Of a DNA stretch of 6,474 bases, positions 4,949 to 6,474 are shown one piece after another; position 1 is the stretch's first letter, and every line of letters begins with the position of its first letter. The notes under the pieces are model-generated. The model made no database searches, was not told the origin of the DNA, and saw only the letters and a program-made list of their open reading frames with translations. The position numbers were made by a program, and so were the translations under genes. Source of the DNA: Victivallales bacterium (GTDB taxonomy: Bacteria; Verrucomicrobiota; Lentisphaeria; Oligosphaerales; Oligosphaeraceae); contig JAFZZD010000173.1 in NCBI GenBank assembly GCA_017615955.1, positions 1 to 6,474 on the forward strand. The letters run 5' to 3'.

Positions 4949-6474
4949 CTACAGGACAAGACGCCCTCCTTTCAAAACCGTCTCCATATCCTCTTTGGAG
5001 AGGGTGTTTGCCAAGGAAATCTCGCATTCAGCACCGTCCTTCTGCACAAGTTTCGCCGTCAAGGTTCCGCCTGGCTGCAGTTTTTCGCGCAAGTTCTCTA
5101 TGACAATGCGAGTCCCTTCCGTGATCTTGTCCAAGTCCGCCTCGTCCTTGAAAAGCAGGGGCAGAATGCCGAAGTTGATGTAGTTGGCATACAAGATGCG
5201 CTCTATGCTGCGAGCCACCAGCAAGCGCACGCCCAGGTACATGGGGCAGATCGCCGCATGTTCGCGGCTGGAGCCCTGCCCAAAACTGAGGCCGCCTACC
5301 ACTGCGCCGGCAAGCCCCTTGGCCTTGACAGCCTCGGCACGTTCCGCAAAGCTGGGCTTGCCTGGCTCGTTGAAGCACTCGAACACAAAGCGTGAATAGC
5401 GCGGTATGTTGCTGCGGTACTTGAGATAAGCTCCAGCGGGCATGATATGGTCTGTGGTGATCTTGTCCCCAGTCTTCAGCAGCACTTCAGCCTCCAGCCT
5501 ATCGGGCAATGGAGTGCATACGGGCGGCTCGCCGATGGTCTCAAGGCGGATGATCTCGCCAGGTTCCTTTGCTGGAGGCAATACCATGGCATCGTCCACC
5601 ACAAAATGTTCGGGCATTTCCCACTTGGGATATTCTATGCCCAGCGTCCTGGGATCAGTCAGCTTCCCAGTCAATGCAGTGGCGACTGCAGTTTCCGGGC
5701 TTACCAGATAGCACTGGTCGTTCTTTGTGCCGGTGCGGTTCAGGAAGTTGCGGTTGAAGGTGCGCACGCTGATGGTTCCGCTGGCAGGGCTGAAGCCCTG
5801 TCCAATGCAGGGGCCGCAGGCACTTTCCAGTATGCGGCATCCCGCGCCAACCATTTCCGCCAGGGAGCCTTCCTCGCCCAGCATGCGCAGCACCTGGCGG
5901 CTGCCTGGCGCAATGCCCAGTGACAGCTTGGCGCTGACATGCCTGCCAGCCAAGACCTTCGCCACCATGCGCATGTCCTTGAGGGAGCTGTTCGTGCAGG
6001 AGCCAATCAGCACCTGGGATACAGGCAGCCCCGCGATCTCCGCCACTGGTTTCACGTTGCCGGGATTGGAGGGGCATGCCGCCAATGGCTCCAGCTGGCT
6101 CAAATCCAAGTCGATTATGCGGGAATACTCCGCCCCCTCGTCTGCTGCTAGAGGCTGCCAGCAGTCGCCGCGCCCTTCCGCCTCCAAAAATGCCTTTGTC
6201 GCCTCATCGGAGGGGAATATGGAGCTGGTTACGCCCAGTTCAGCGCCCATGTTGGTTATGGTGGCGCGCTCTGGCACGCTCAATGTGGCCACGCCAGGCC
6301 CGAAATACTCTGCGGCCGTACCCACATTGCCCTGGCTGCCAAGTATTGACAGCACCTTCAATATCACGTCCTTGGCTGACACCCATGGCTGCAACTTGCC
6401 AGTCAGGCGAATGCCAACCACACGGGGATATGTGAATTTAAAGGGAACACCAGCCATTGCCATCGCCACATCAA
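4949..6474 (-). CDS. Aconitate hydratase, single-chain Aquifex type (5' end outside window)
   Basis: About 508 C-terminal residues are present. The frame stays open to the right edge, and the first in-window GTG (6469) encodes an internal Val (context DVAMAMAG), so the true start is off-window. Single-chain aconitases of this type are about 640-660 residues, so roughly 140-150 are missing. The three [4Fe-4S] cysteines are present: one in VLIGSCTNSS (codon 5996-5998) and two in ACGPCIGQG (5816-5818 and 5807-5809). FNRNFLNRTG follows the cluster region. The swivel domain carries GDKITTDHIMPAG, then RSNIPRYSRFVFE and GQGSSREHAA (substrate-binding SREH region). The enzyme isomerises citrate to isocitrate in the TCA cycle. 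The TTDHIMPAG and RSNIP stretches favour the putative Aquifex-type aconitase branch over LeuC/LeuD, though a related hydro-lyase (homoaconitase or isopropylmalate isomerase) cannot be excluded. The gene ends with TAG, 51 bp before the kinase start. Confidence 0.93.
   Translation of the reverse strand, partial: DVAMAMAGVPFKFTYPRVVGIRLTGKLQPWVSAKDVILKVLSILGSQGNVGTAAEYFGPGVATLSVPERATITNMGAELGVTSSIFPSDEATKAFLEAEGRGDCWQPLAADEGAEYSRIIDLDLSQLEPLAACPSNPGNVKPVAEIAGLPVSQVLIGSCTNSSLKDMRMVAKVLAGRHVSAKLSLGIAPGSRQVLRMLGEEGSLAEMVGAGCRILESACGPCIGQGFSPASGTISVRTFNRNFLNRTGTKNDQCYLVSPETAVATALTGKLTDPRTLGIEYPKWEMPEHFVVDDAMVLPPAKEPGEIIRLETIGEPPVCTPLPDRLEAEVLLKTGDKITTDHIMPAGAYLKYRSNIPRYSRFVFECFNEPGKPSFAERAEAVKAKGLAGAVVGGLSFGQGSSREHAAICPMYLGVRLLVARSIERILYANYINFGILPLLFKDEADLDKITEGTRIVIENLREKLQPGGTLTAKLVQKDGAECEISLANTLSKEDMETVLKGGRLVL

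Noticed and set aside
4472..5395. Long plus-strand ORF of 307 codons
   Set aside because: It is antisense to the kinase and aconitase genes and spans their intergenic gap. No motif is evident, and the aconitase frame is unambiguous.
6467..6469. GTG at 6469 as the aconitase start
   Set aside because: The frame stays open upstream to the window edge, the residues around it (DVAMAMAG) are typical internal aconitase sequence, and the protein would lack about 140 residues of the catalytic N-terminus.

Overview
The window holds six protein genes, all on the minus strand, packed almost end to end, plus a short 10-bp tandem repeat at the left edge. Base composition is moderately GC-rich. Recognisable Shine-Dalgarno sequences (GAGG, AAGGTGA) precede most genes, so this is a bacterium. 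The Aquifex-type aconitase, a small cytosolic Ser/Thr-kinase-like protein and the style of the transporters would fit a member of the PVC group (for example a Lentisphaerae-like gut or environmental bacterium). That assignment is a weak guess, because no marker gene is present.

In the order of transcription (right to left): (1) an aconitate hydratase of the single-chain Aquifex type, whose N-terminus lies beyond the right edge; (2) a compact protein-kinase-fold protein with unusual residues at several catalytic positions; (3) a 12-helix MATE-family exporter; (4) a small exported protein with an HELFH zinc-metallopeptidase motif; (5) an MFS transporter of the MdtG-like drug:H+ antiporter type; (6) a calcineurin-like metallophosphoesterase. 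The phosphoesterase stop codon abuts an array of about six 10-bp units (GGGGCGTTAC on the gene strand) that runs off the left edge.

Gaps are 51 bp between aconitase and kinase, then 14, 8, 18 and 6 bp. Two ribosome binding sites overlap the stop codon of the gene before. Genes 2 to 6 therefore look like one co-transcribed, partly translationally coupled unit, and the aconitase may be its first gene or only a neighbour. No convincing promoter or classical hairpin terminator was found. A plausible but unproven reading is an export/envelope module (two exporters and a secreted peptidase) with a cytosolic kinase-like regulator.

Three starts were moved inward from the longest possible ORF (kinase, peptidase, MFS) because the ribosome binding sites support the downstream ATG. 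The most unusual features are the G-quadruplex-prone repeat right after the phosphoesterase stop codon and the atypical catalytic residues of the kinase.
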